A DNA stretch of 12,034 nt, from NCBI GenBank assembly GCA_020252865.1, contig JADCCH010000028.1, positions 1 to 12,034 on the forward strand. Reading direction: 5' to 3'. A program made the position numbers and the translations under genes. This DNA is from Methylobacterium sp. (GTDB lineage: Bacteria; Pseudomonadota; Alphaproteobacteria; Rhizobiales; Beijerinckiaceae). Below are positions 1 through 7,493 of the stretch, piece after piece. The notes under the pieces were generated by a model. The model was not told the origin of the DNA. It worked only from the letters and a program-made list of their open reading frames with translations, and did not search any database. Position 1 is the stretch's first letter, and the number at the start of each line of letters is the position of its first letter.

Positions 1-933
1 ACCAATCAGCAGCACGGCGACGACAACGGCCGAAAGCGCCGCGCCGATCGGCGAGAGCCGGCCCAGAAACGCAACGATGATCGCCGTGAAGCCCAGCCCC
101 TGCCCGAAGCCGGGGCGCAACTGGCCCACCTGCCCGGCCGCCTCGATCACGCCCGCAAGGCCCGCGAGCGCACCGGAAATCGCAAAGACCAGGATCGTGA
201 TCCGCTTCTCCGAAAACCCGGCGAAATTCGCAGCCCTCGGCGCCTCGCCCAACGCATTGATCGCAAAACCGAACAGGGTGCGGCGGAAAACAAGGGTCGC
301 AAGCACAATCGCCAGAACGGCAATCAGCGCCCCGGCATGAAGCCGCCCGCCCTCGAAGAACGGAGAGAGCAAGGCGCTGTCCGAGAAGCTCGGCGTCTGC
401 GGGAAATTGAAGCCCTTGGGGTCGCGCCAGGGTCCGCGCACGAGATAGTCCAGCAGCAATTCCGCGACATAGACCAGCATCAGAGAGGTGAGGATTTCCG
501 AAATCCCGTAGCGCACCCGCAACAAGGCGGGAATCGCCGCAAAAGCGAGCCCGCCCGCCATGCCCGCCAGCAGCATCAGCGGCAGGATATGGAAGCCGGA
601 TTGCCCGAGGAACAGCAGGGCCACACCCCCGCCGCAGATCGCGCCCACGAGCATCTGCCCTTCGGCACCGATGTTCCAGCGATTGGCACGAAAGCAGAAG
701 ACCAGCCCGATGGCGATGAGGCTGAGCGGCGTCGCCTTGAGCAGCACCTCCTGCAAGGCCCAGGGGTCGGTCAGCGGATCACGCAGATAAACCTTGAAGG
801 CCAAGACCGGCGATTTGCCGAGCAGGGCCACGATCAGTCCGCCCGTGGCAAGCGCGACGGCCAGTGCCGCGATCGGCGTCAGCCAGTTCCGGAGGCGGTT
901 CACCTCCCCGCGGGATTCAAGCGCGATCCTCAT
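1..933 (-). CDS. Nucleoside/simple-sugar ABC transporter permease (YufP-like), C-terminus outside window
   Basis: Inner-membrane permease of a BPD_transp_2 type importer (the nucleoside/simple-sugar group, COG4603-like), which forms the channel driven by the ATPase encoded just upstream. The 311 residues visible here start at ATG 931-933 and run off the left edge. Family members are roughly 350-365 residues, so perhaps 40-50 are missing. Hydrophobic helices alternate through the sequence. Family hallmarks seen are NIGAEGQ (residues 87-93), EILTSLMLVYVA (146-157), the loop NALGEAPRAANFAG (226-239), and the late segment SGALAGLAGVIEAAG (253-267) followed by GFGQGLGFTAIIVAFLG. The start overlaps the ATPase stop in an ATGA arrangement, so translation is very likely coupled. 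A second permease usually follows in such operons and would lie outside the window. The substrate (nucleoside, purine or sugar) cannot be settled from this sequence. Confidence 0.94.
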   Translation of the reverse strand, partial: MRIALESRGEVNRLRNWLTPIAALAVALATGGLIVALLGKSPVLAFKVYLRDPLTDPWALQEVLLKATPLSLIAIGLVFCFRANRWNIGAEGQMLVGAICGGGVALLFLGQSGFHILPLMLLAGMAGGLAFAAIPALLRVRYGISEILTSLMLVYVAELLLDYLVRGPWRDPKGFNFPQTPSFSDSALLSPFFEGGRLHAGALIAVLAIVLATLVFRRTLFGFAINALGEAPRAANFAGFSEKRITILVFAISGALAGLAGVIEAAGQVGQLRPGFGQGLGFTAIIVAFLGRLSPIGAALSAVVVAVLLIG

Positions 934-2453
934 GCGGATGCGCCTGCAGGTGCCGGATCGCGCCCGGTCATCAGCAGGCCGATGGCCGTTCGGGTCGTGT
1001 CGGCTGGCCTGAGCGAGGGCGAAATCCGTCCGCGCCTCATCACGGCGATCCGGTCGGCAAGCTCGAAAGCTTCATCGAGATCCTGCGTGATCACCAGAAC
1101 CGCGACGCCCTTCTCGGCCAGGTCGAGCAGGGTCTGACGGATCATGGCCGCAGCCTTGGCATCGACGCCCCAACTCGGCTGATCGATGACGATCAGCTTC
1201 GGCTTGCGCAGGATTTCGCGGCCCACGATGTATTTCTGAAGGTTGCCGCCCGACAACTTGCGCGCCTCGGGATCCTCCTTCGGCACGCGCACATCGAAGT
1301 CGCGGATCACCTGCCGCGACACGCGCGAAAGCCGATCGGGATGCAGGAACGTGCCGCCGAGATCCTCCGTGGCGTGCCAGGAGAGCACGATATTCTCCGA
1401 GAGGGTGGCGTTGGGTAGTGTCCCCTGCCCCAGCCGCGCCTCCGGCACGAAGGCAGCGCCGGCCTTGCGGCGCGCGTTGATGTCCTGATGGGTCACATCC
1501 TTGCCCGCAATGCGGATCGAGCCCGCGCGCACCCGGCCCTCCTCGCCCGAAAGCGCGGCATAGAGTTCGCTCTGCCCGTTTCCGGCCACGCCGGCAATGC
1601 ACAGGACCTCGCCGGCCCGAACCTCCAGCGAAACCTTCTCCAGCGGCACGCCATGCACGCCTGCCGGAAGGACGGTCAGGCCATCAAGCGTGAGCATCGC
1701 TGCGATCTCGCCCCGGCCATGGCGGTGGACCAGCCCGGCCACGCTCTCACCTACCATCATTTCGGCAAGCTCTGCCGCCGAAACATCGCGCGGATTGGCG
1801 GAGGCGACACGCCGGCCGCCGCGCAGGATCGTGGCCGCTCCGCAGAGCGCGCGCACCTCATCGAGCTTGTGCGAAATGAAGAGCACGCCCGCACCAGCCG
1901 CCGCGAGACGACGCAGCGTTTCGAAAAGCCCTTCGGTCTCCTGCGGGGAGAGCACGGAGGTCGGCTCGTCGAGGATGATGATCGAGGCATCCTGCATCAG
2001 CACCCGCAGGATCTCGATGCGCTGCCGCTCGCCGGCCGAGAGCGTGTGCACCGGCCGGTTGAGGTCGATCTCGAGGCCGTAGCGCCGCGCCTTCTCCGCC
2101 ACGTCAGCAGCGAGGGTCTCATCCGCCACCTGCCCGCCGAGGGGGATGGCGATGTTCTCGAGCGCGGTGAAATCCTCGAACAGCGAGAAATGCTGGAAGA
2201 CCATGCCGATCCCCTCGGCCCGCGCGGCCTGCGGCGAGGCCAACTGGACCGGCCGCCCGCTGAGCCGGATTTCCCCGGCATCCGGCGCCAGCAGACCGTA
2301 GAGGATCTTCATCAGCGTGGATTTGCCCGCGCCGTTCTCGCCCAGCAGGGCGTGAATCTCGCCGGGGAACACCGTGAGGTCGATGGAATCATTCGCGACC
2401 AGCGCGCCGAACCGCTTGGTGATGCCCGACAATTCGATGAGCGGCTGGTTCAA
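930..2453 (-). CDS. Nucleoside/simple-sugar ABC transporter ATP-binding protein with two ABC domains (YufO-like)
   Basis: Cytoplasmic ATPase that powers the importer whose permease follows. With the TTG start at 2453 it has 507 residues, the usual length for this COG3845-type family. Domain 1 is complete: Walker A GENGAGKST (38-46), Q-loop Gln87, signature LSAGE (138-142), Walker B IIILDEP (158-164) and His195. Domain 2 is degenerate: GVAGNGQSE (288-296) lacks the Walker A lysine, the signature is LSGGN (400-404), Walker B is LIVIDQP with Gln for the catalytic Glu, and Gln457 stands where the H-loop His would be. Such asymmetry is normal in this family. No ATG lies between the upstream gene's stop and the domain start. 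The frame stays open upstream to 2636, but that part overlaps the oxidoreductase gene in another frame, so TTG 2453 is preferred. A weak AGGA lies about 11 nt before it. The gap to the upstream stop is 13 nt, and the 3' end overlaps the permease start by 4 nt. Confidence 0.94.
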   Translation of the reverse strand: MNQPLIELSGITKRFGALVANDSIDLTVFPGEIHALLGENGAGKSTLMKILYGLLAPDAGEIRLSGRPVQLASPQAARAEGIGMVFQHFSLFEDFTALENIAIPLGGQVADETLAADVAEKARRYGLEIDLNRPVHTLSAGERQRIEILRVLMQDASIIILDEPTSVLSPQETEGLFETLRRLAAAGAGVLFISHKLDEVRALCGAATILRGGRRVASANPRDVSAAELAEMMVGESVAGLVHRHGRGEIAAMLTLDGLTVLPAGVHGVPLEKVSLEVRAGEVLCIAGVAGNGQSELYAALSGEEGRVRAGSIRIAGKDVTHQDINARRKAGAAFVPEARLGQGTLPNATLSENIVLSWHATEDLGGTFLHPDRLSRVSRQVIRDFDVRVPKEDPEARKLSGGNLQKYIVGREILRKPKLIVIDQPSWGVDAKAAAMIRQTLLDLAEKGVAVLVITQDLDEAFELADRIAVMRRGRISPSLRPADTTRTAIGLLMTGRDPAPAGASA

Positions 2454-2466
2454 GGCGAAGCCGATC

Positions 2467-3441
2467 CTACGGAACGAGGATGGTCGAACCGGTGGTCTGG
2501 CGACCCTCCAGCGCGCGATGGGCCTCCGCGGCATCCGCCAGCTTGAACACCTTCGGCGGTGCGATGGTGATCGTGCCCCTGGCAATCGCGCCGAGCAGCC
2601 TTTTCGCCATTCCATGGTAGGTTGCCGGGTCGGCAATATGGGTCATCAGCGTGGGCCGCGTGACATAGAGCGAGCCCTTCGCGGCGAGGATGCCGAGATT
2701 GAAGCCATCCACCGGCCCGGAGGCATTGCCGAAGCTCACGAGCGTGCCGAACGGCTTCAGGCTGTCGAGAGAACCTGCGAAGGTGGCTTTACCGACGCCG
2801 TCATAGACGACATCGCATTTCGTTCCCCCGGTAATCTCGCTGACGCGCCTGGCGAAATCCTCCTTCGAGTAATCGATCACGTGGTGGCAGCCCGCCTTCT
2901 TCGCAAGCTTCGCCTTCTCGGGCGAACCGACCGTGCCGATCACGGTCGCACCGAGCGCCTTCGCCCACTGGCACAGGATGAGGCCGGTGCCGCCCGCCGC
3001 TGCGTGGATGAGCACCACATGGCCCGGCTTCACCTTGAAGGTGCGGAACAGCAGATATTCGGCCGTCAGGCCCTTCAGCACCACCGAGGCGCCGATCTCG
3101 AAGGAGACCTTTTTCGGCAGTTTCACCAGAGCTTGCGCCTTGATGTTGCGCTTCTCGGCATAGCCCCCGAGGCCCGCGGTATAGGCCACGCGGTCGCCCG
3201 GCTTCAGCCCTGTCACACCCGCGCCGAGCGCGGTGACGATGCCCGCGCCCTCATTGCCCGGAATGAACGGCATGGTCGGCGCGGCATAGAGGCCTGTGCG
3301 GAAATAGGTGTCGATGAAGTTGAGCCCGATCGCCTTCTGCTCGATCTGCACCTCGCCGGCCTCCGGCGCGGCCAGCGGTCGATCGACCAGCTTCAGCACT
3401 TCAGGCCCGCCGTGACGCTCGACCTCGACCACACGCACCAT
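2467..3441 (-). CDS. Quinone oxidoreductase, zinc-independent MDR family (NADPH:quinone reductase-like)
   Basis: Cytoplasmic NAD(P)H-dependent reductase of the medium-chain dehydrogenase/reductase superfamily, QOR branch. Members reduce quinones or other electrophilic carbonyls. The 324 residues match the family length. An ADH-like N-terminal domain (about 28-110) includes PFIPGNEGAGIV (58-69) and GDRVAY (82-87). The Rossmann part carries the nucleotide-binding motif AAAGGTG (147-153), followed by LGATVIGTVGSPEKA. The catalytic zinc cysteine is absent (NFIDTYF at 41-47), as expected for QOR rather than alcohol dehydrogenase. The start at ATG 3439-3441 is supported by a good purine-rich site (GGAGAGGGA) just upstream. 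The frame is open further to 3522 from a TTG, but that stretch is not family-like. It is the first gene of an apparent operon with the ABC ATPase and permease, and it is divergent from the SulP gene. The physiological substrate is unknown. Confidence 0.95.
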   Translation of the reverse strand: MVRVVEVERHGGPEVLKLVDRPLAAPEAGEVQIEQKAIGLNFIDTYFRTGLYAAPTMPFIPGNEGAGIVTALGAGVTGLKPGDRVAYTAGLGGYAEKRNIKAQALVKLPKKVSFEIGASVVLKGLTAEYLLFRTFKVKPGHVVLIHAAAGGTGLILCQWAKALGATVIGTVGSPEKAKLAKKAGCHHVIDYSKEDFARRVSEITGGTKCDVVYDGVGKATFAGSLDSLKPFGTLVSFGNASGPVDGFNLGILAAKGSLYVTRPTLMTHIADPATYHGMAKRLLGAIARGTITIAPPKVFKLADAAEAHRALEGRQTTGSTILVP

Positions 3442-3515
3442 CGTCCCTCTCCGAATCTCGCAGGGTTTTGCCGGGATATTTCTACGACTTTCGTCGCATC
3501 GGTTGCTGGCTTTGC

Positions 3516-3527
3516 TTGGCAAGGCCC
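3516..3527 (+). repeat. Direct repeat copy 1, TTGGCAAGGCCC
   Basis: First of two identical 12-mers in the divergent intergenic region. With the preceding C it forms an odd-centred palindrome, CTTG-G-CAAG (3515-3523), the sort of shape a dimeric repressor recognises. The partner copy starts 47 bp downstream. That period is not a multiple of three, so the pair is not a duplicated codon string. An operator role is inference. Confidence 0.5.
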
Positions 3528-3562
3528 GCGCTGATCCCGCAACGTGAAGCTCTGATTCCGAT

Positions 3563-3574
3563 TTGGCAAGGCCC
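3563..3574 (+). repeat. Direct repeat copy 2, TTGGCAAGGCCC
   Basis: Second identical 12-mer, ending 7 bp before the preferred GTG start of the SulP gene and containing the AAGG that would act as its ribosome binding site. If a protein bound here, or the RNA were occluded, translation of the transporter would be directly affected. Part of the identity could therefore reflect a Shine-Dalgarno constraint on this copy. The copy at 3516 has no such excuse. Confidence 0.5.
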
Positions 3575-3581
3575 TCCAGAG

Positions 3582-5240
3582 GTGACCCTTTCGGCCGATG
3601 CGCCCTTTGCTCCGAAACTCGTCTCCGTGTGGAGGGAGGGCTACGGCCTGCGCGAATTCCGCAAGGATGCGATCGCGGGGCTGACGGTCGCGATCGTGGC
3701 GCTGCCGCTTTCCATGGCGATCGCGATTGCCTCGGGTGCTGCGCCCGAAAAGGGGCTCTACACCGCGATCATCGGCGGCTTCCTGATCTCGGCCTTCGGG
3801 GGCTCCCGATTCCAGATCGGCGGGCCGGCGGGTGCCTTCATCGTGCTCGTTGCCGCGATCATCGAGCGGCACGGCCATGACGGCCTGCTGCTCGCGACCA
3901 TCATGGCCGGCGTGATGATGATGGCGCTTGGCGCCTTCAGGCTTGGCACGCTCATCAAGTTCATTCCGCAGCCGGTGACGATTGGCTTCACGGCGGGCAT
4001 CGCGGTGATCATCTTCGCGAGCCAGATCAAGGATCTGCTGGGGCTTTCCCTTGCGGGGAAGGAGCCCGGTGCGCTTCTGCCGAAGCTGCAGGCGCTGCTT
4101 GGCGCCGTCTCCACCATCAACCCCGCTGCTTTCGGGATTGCATTGGGCACGATGGCGGTGATCTCGCTCATCAAGCGCCATCGCCCGCATTGGCCGGTGC
4201 TGCTGATCGCGGTGACTCTCGCGAGTGTGGCGGCCTGGCTTTTCGCGCTGCCGGTCGAAACGATCGGCTCGCGCTTTGGCGGGGTGCCCTCCTCTCTGCC
4301 CGCGCCTTCGCTGCCGGCCCTTGATCTCGCGCGGCTCGGCGCCCTGCTGCCGGATGCTCTGACGATCGCGCTGCTTGGCTCGATTGAATCGCTGCTCTCG
4401 GCCGTGGTGGCCGACAGCATGACCGGCCGGCGGCATCGTTCGAACACCGAACTCGTGGCGCAGGGCATCGCGAATATCGGGGTGGCCCTGTTCGGCGGTG
4501 TTACGGCCACGGGCACGATTGCCCGCACCGCCACGAATGTCCGGGCGGGCGCCCATGGCCCGGTCTCGGGCATGCTGCATGCGGTCTATCTGCTCGGGTT
4601 CATGCTGCTGCTCGCGCCGCTGATGGCCAAGATCCCGCTGGCGGCGCTTGCGGGGCTTCTCGCCATCGTGGCCTGGAACATGGCGGAAAAGCACGTGATC
4701 CTGAGCCTGCTGCGTGGCCACCGCGCGGATGCCGCGGTCATGCTCGCGACCTTCCTCATCACGATCTTCCGCGACCTCACCGAGGGCATTCTCGTCGGCG
4801 TGGTGCTGGGCGCGATTCTCTTCTCGGTCCGGATGGCGCGGCTGGTGGAAGTGACATCCGGCTCCTCCTTCGAGGATGACGCCGCCGAAGCGCCGGTCAC
4901 CGAGCCGGGGGATGATCGCATCGTCCACTATCGCATTGCCGGGCCGCTGTTTTTCGGCTCCACCCCCCGCTTCGGCGATGTGATGAGCCGCATCGGCATC
5001 CGCCCGCAGGTCTATCTGCTCGATCTCACGGCCGTTCCGCTGGTCGATGCGAGCGGCGCGGAGGCCATCGGCGCTTTCGCCCGGCAGGCGAAGGGGCAAC
5101 AGGCGAGCGTGATCGTGTTCGGGGCGCGCCCGGATATCGCGGATGCCCTGCGGCACGACGAGCAGGGCGGCGCGCTGCTCGCCTTCGCGCCGAACCACAG
5201 CGAGGCGCGGGCTGCGGCACGACGCCTCCTCGAGGCGTGA
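3582..5240 (+). CDS. SulP family inorganic anion transporter with C-terminal STAS domain
   Basis: Inner-membrane transporter of the SLC26/SulP family, which moves anions such as sulfate, bicarbonate or dicarboxylates. With GTG 3582 it has 552 residues, normal for bacterial SulP. The N-terminal core shows the family pattern IAGLTVAIVALPLSMAIA (31-48), GLYTAIIGG (58-66) and SRFQIGGPAGA (75-85), followed by many hydrophobic helices. The middle holds ESLLSAVVADSMTGRRHRSN, a conserved SulP stretch, and then ATGTIARTATNVRAGA. The cytoplasmic STAS domain occupies about 446-540, with DLTAVPLVDASGA beginning near 481. Family alignment begins only around FAPKLVSVWREGYG, so the upstream extension to TTG 3468 looks spurious. 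It would also leave just 26 bp for two divergent starts. AAGG lies 10 nt before the GTG. No carbonic anhydrase or sulfate gene is adjacent, so the substrate is undetermined. The UbiH-like gene follows after 69 bp and may be co-transcribed. Confidence 0.93.
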   Translation: MTLSADAPFAPKLVSVWREGYGLREFRKDAIAGLTVAIVALPLSMAIAIASGAAPEKGLYTAIIGGFLISAFGGSRFQIGGPAGAFIVLVAAIIERHGHDGLLLATIMAGVMMMALGAFRLGTLIKFIPQPVTIGFTAGIAVIIFASQIKDLLGLSLAGKEPGALLPKLQALLGAVSTINPAAFGIALGTMAVISLIKRHRPHWPVLLIAVTLASVAAWLFALPVETIGSRFGGVPSSLPAPSLPALDLARLGALLPDALTIALLGSIESLLSAVVADSMTGRRHRSNTELVAQGIANIGVALFGGVTATGTIARTATNVRAGAHGPVSGMLHAVYLLGFMLLLAPLMAKIPLAALAGLLAIVAWNMAEKHVILSLLRGHRADAAVMLATFLITIFRDLTEGILVGVVLGAILFSVRMARLVEVTSGSSFEDDAAEAPVTEPGDDRIVHYRIAGPLFFGSTPRFGDVMSRIGIRPQVYLLDLTAVPLVDASGAEAIGAFARQAKGQQASVIVFGARPDIADALRHDEQGGALLAFAPNHSEARAAARRLLEA

Positions 5241-5309
5241 ACCCTTGCCGCGCGCCCGGGCTTGCGCCAGATCAGAGCCATGTCACGTTCAATCAAGCAG
5301 AAGCCGGCC

Positions 5310-6494
5310 ATGAACAGGACCATCGATGTTCTCGTGGCCGGCGGCGGGACTGCGGGTCTAGCAACCGCCCTCGCTCTCGCGCGGGCCGGCCTGACCGTCG
5401 CGATTGCCGGCGCGCCCGAAACGATCCGCGACGATGCCCGTTCGGCCGCGCTCTTCGCTTCGAGCTTCGCCTTCCTCGATTCCATCGGCGCGGGCGATCG
5501 GCTGCGCGCGAAGGGCTGGCCGCTCCGCGCCATCCGGATCGTCGATGTGACAGGCGCGCTGGTGCGCTCGCCCACGACCACCTTCAAGGCCATCGAGATC
5601 GGCGAGCCCGCCTTCGGCTGGAACATCGCCAATGCGGAAATCCTCTCCGAGTTGATCGCCATGGCGAAGGAGAAGCCAGGCATCACGCTGCTGCCAGGTT
5701 TGGTGACCACGCATCGCGTGGGAGGCGGCAGCGTCACGGCCATGCTTTCCGATGGCGCGGAGATCACCGCGCGATTGCTGATCGGCGCGGATGGCCAGAA
5801 ATCATCGGTGCGGCAGGTCGCGGGCATCGGGGCGCGCATCAAGCCCTACCGCCAGGTGGCGATCACCGCCCGCGCGACGCATTTGCGCGACCATGACGAC
5901 ATTTCCACCGAGTTCCACACGCGACAGGGGCCCCTCACCTTCGTGCCCGCCGGCGAAAAGCGTTCGGCCATCGTCTGGCTCATGCGCCCGGAAGAAGCCG
6001 ATCGTCGGCTCGCCTTGCCGATCGCGGAATTCACCCGCGAGATGGAGCGGATGAGCGGGCATTTCATGGGGCCGCTCACGCTCGAAGGCCCGCAGGGCCG
6101 CGTGCCCATGCAGAAGCTCGTGGCGGATCAGCTTGTCGCCCCGCGAGTGGCGCTCGTGGGCGAGGCCGCGCATGCCTTCCCGCCCATCGGCGCGCAGGGG
6201 CTCAACCTCGGCTTGCGCGATTGCGATGCCCTGGCGAAGCGCGTGAGCGAGGCTTTCCGCGCTGGCCGGGACATCGGCTCGGAAGAGGTGCTCGCGGCCT
6301 ATGCGCGGGACCGGAAGGTGGACGTGGAAGCACGCTCCGCAGGCGTGGATATCCTCAACACGGCGATCATCGGGAACCTCTTGCCGCTCGATCTCGCGCG
6401 CGCCGCGGGACTCTCGCTGTTCAAGGCCGTGCCCCCCCTGCGTCGCCTCGCGATGCGCCTTGGCGGCGGCATGCCGGTGTTCGGAGCGAAGTAA
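5310..6494 (+). CDS. UbiH/UbiF-family FAD-dependent monooxygenase (probable ubiquinone biosynthesis hydroxylase)
   Basis: Class A flavoprotein hydroxylase, most like the enzymes that hydroxylate the ubiquinone ring (UbiH/UbiF/UbiL group), which act at the membrane face using NAD(P)H and O2. The 394 residues fit the family. The dinucleotide fold is at the N-terminus, with GGGTAG (11-16). The DG motif is GADGQKSSVR (159-168). The second FAD-binding motif is GEAAHAFPPIGAQGLNLG (284-301), with Glu where many members have Asp. The C-terminus is mildly hydrophobic. ATG 5310 is preferred because the Rossmann strand starts only a few residues later. In-frame alternatives are ATG 5280 and TTG 5262, and no upstream site has a strong ribosome binding sequence. 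It lies 69 bp after the SulP gene on the same strand. Which ring carbon it acts on cannot be told from sequence alone, and a non-ubiquinone aromatic hydroxylase is possible. Confidence 0.88.
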   Translation: MNRTIDVLVAGGGTAGLATALALARAGLTVAIAGAPETIRDDARSAALFASSFAFLDSIGAGDRLRAKGWPLRAIRIVDVTGALVRSPTTTFKAIEIGEPAFGWNIANAEILSELIAMAKEKPGITLLPGLVTTHRVGGGSVTAMLSDGAEITARLLIGADGQKSSVRQVAGIGARIKPYRQVAITARATHLRDHDDISTEFHTRQGPLTFVPAGEKRSAIVWLMRPEEADRRLALPIAEFTREMERMSGHFMGPLTLEGPQGRVPMQKLVADQLVAPRVALVGEAAHAFPPIGAQGLNLGLRDCDALAKRVSEAFRAGRDIGSEEVLAAYARDRKVDVEARSAGVDILNTAIIGNLLPLDLARAAGLSLFKAVPPLRRLAMRLGGGMPVFGAK

Positions 6495-6497
6495 ACG

Positions 6498-7451
6498 CTA
6501 CCAGATTGGCAGCTTGTTCTCGGCAATCAGCCAGAGCAGCCCCGTCACCGTGCCAATGGAAGCGAGCGTGCCCACGAGCACGCCCGACGAGGCCTTGTCC
6601 ACCCAGACATTGTATTGACGGGCCATCACGAACACGTTGAGCGCGGGCGGCAGCGCGGACATCAGCGTCGCCGTCAGGACCCACACCCGCTCGAAGCCGC
6701 CGAGCAGGCTGAGCATCGCGAAAACGAGGACGGGGTGGAAGATCAGCTTCACGAAGAGATGCAGGGGCATCTCGAAGGGCACTTTTGTCAGCGGTCGTAA
6801 TGCCACCGTCACACCCAGAGCGAAGAGCGCCACGGGCGCTGCCGCGTTCTTCAGAAGCGTGAGGATGGTGTCGATCGCCGCCGGCGGAGACCACTGGAGA
6901 TAGGAGGCCAGAACCCCTGCCGCCGAGGCCACGTTGAACGGATGGGTGACAATGCGGATGACCACGAGCTTCGCGGTGGCGAAGAACCTCATCTTTTCGT
7001 TGCCGCCCAGCGCCATCAGAAACGGCAGCAGCGTGAAGAGCAGCACCGAATCGAAAACGAAGATCAGCACGGTCGGCACGGCCGATTGCGGGCCCAGGGC
7101 CGCCAGCGTGAGGCCCGGACCCATATAGCCCACATTCGAATAGGCCCCGAGATTGCCCTGGATGGTCGCCTCCCGCACATTTCCCTTCGAGGCGAGGATG
7201 CCGATGCCGAAGGAGATGACGAAGGCGATGTAGGTGCACAGCGTGGTGGCGAGAATGAAGCGCCAGTTCCCGAACTGCTCGAACGGCGTCACGCTCATCA
7301 GCTTGAAGAACAGTGCCGGCACCGCGATATAGACGATGAAGAAATTCATCCATCGCATGCCCTCTTCCGGAACCTTCGCGATCTTGCCCGAAAAGAACCC
7401 GAGCAGGATGAGGCCGAAAAACGGGAAGGCGAGCGAGACAACAGGGCTCAT
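6498..7451 (-). CDS. AEC family transporter (auxin efflux carrier / malonate MdcF-like)
   Basis: Inner-membrane secondary transporter of the AEC family, whose bacterial members carry small organic acids such as malonate. The 317 residues are normal for the family and are almost entirely hydrophobic, giving about ten predicted helices. Recognisable segments are the N-terminal FPFFGLILLGFFSGKI, the GNLGAYSNVGYMGPGL motif (about residues 98-113), a mid-protein break after MALGGNEK, and the later APVALFALGVTV helix. The C-terminus ends WLIAENKLPIW. The start is ATG 7449-7451. No upstream in-frame start exists before a stop, but no clear ribosome binding sequence precedes it, so expression may be low or initiated unusually. 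The stop is only 3 bp from the stop of the convergent UbiH-like gene. The substrate is unknown. Confidence 0.93.
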   Translation of the reverse strand: MSPVVSLAFPFFGLILLGFFSGKIAKVPEEGMRWMNFFIVYIAVPALFFKLMSVTPFEQFGNWRFILATTLCTYIAFVISFGIGILASKGNVREATIQGNLGAYSNVGYMGPGLTLAALGPQSAVPTVLIFVFDSVLLFTLLPFLMALGGNEKMRFFATAKLVVIRIVTHPFNVASAAGVLASYLQWSPPAAIDTILTLLKNAAAPVALFALGVTVALRPLTKVPFEMPLHLFVKLIFHPVLVFAMLSLLGGFERVWVLTATLMSALPPALNVFVMARQYNVWVDKASSGVLVGTLASIGTVTGLLWLIAENKLPIW

Positions 7452-7493
7452 CGAAAGACGCGGGCTGCAATCCGGTTGACGGGAGAAAGGCGC

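Larger units (their letters stand above)
3442..3581. promoter_or_regulatory. Divergent intergenic region between the oxidoreductase operon and the SulP gene
   Basis: This 140-bp stretch should hold the promoters for both directions. The ribosome binding site of the oxidoreductase lies at its left end on the minus strand. It contains two exact copies of a 12-mer, annotated separately. I do not see a convincing -35/-10 pair on either strand. A TAGAAATAT stretch on the minus strand (around 3475-3485) is AT-rich and could be a -10 region, but it lacks a partner at the right distance. If the SulP gene used the TTG at 3468 instead of GTG 3582, most of this region would be coding. Confidence 0.45.

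Noticed and set aside
1488..2546. Plus-strand 352-codon frame opposite the ABC ATPase
   Set aside because: The minus strand encodes canonical Walker and signature motifs here. The plus-strand frame has no domain and no ribosome binding site.
3393..5198. 601-codon open frame on the minus strand opposite the SulP gene
   Set aside because: It is antisense to an unmistakable transporter, its translation is Arg/His/Gln/Glu-rich low-complexity sequence with no recognisable domain, and it overlaps the QOR start. GC-rich third positions keep such frames open.
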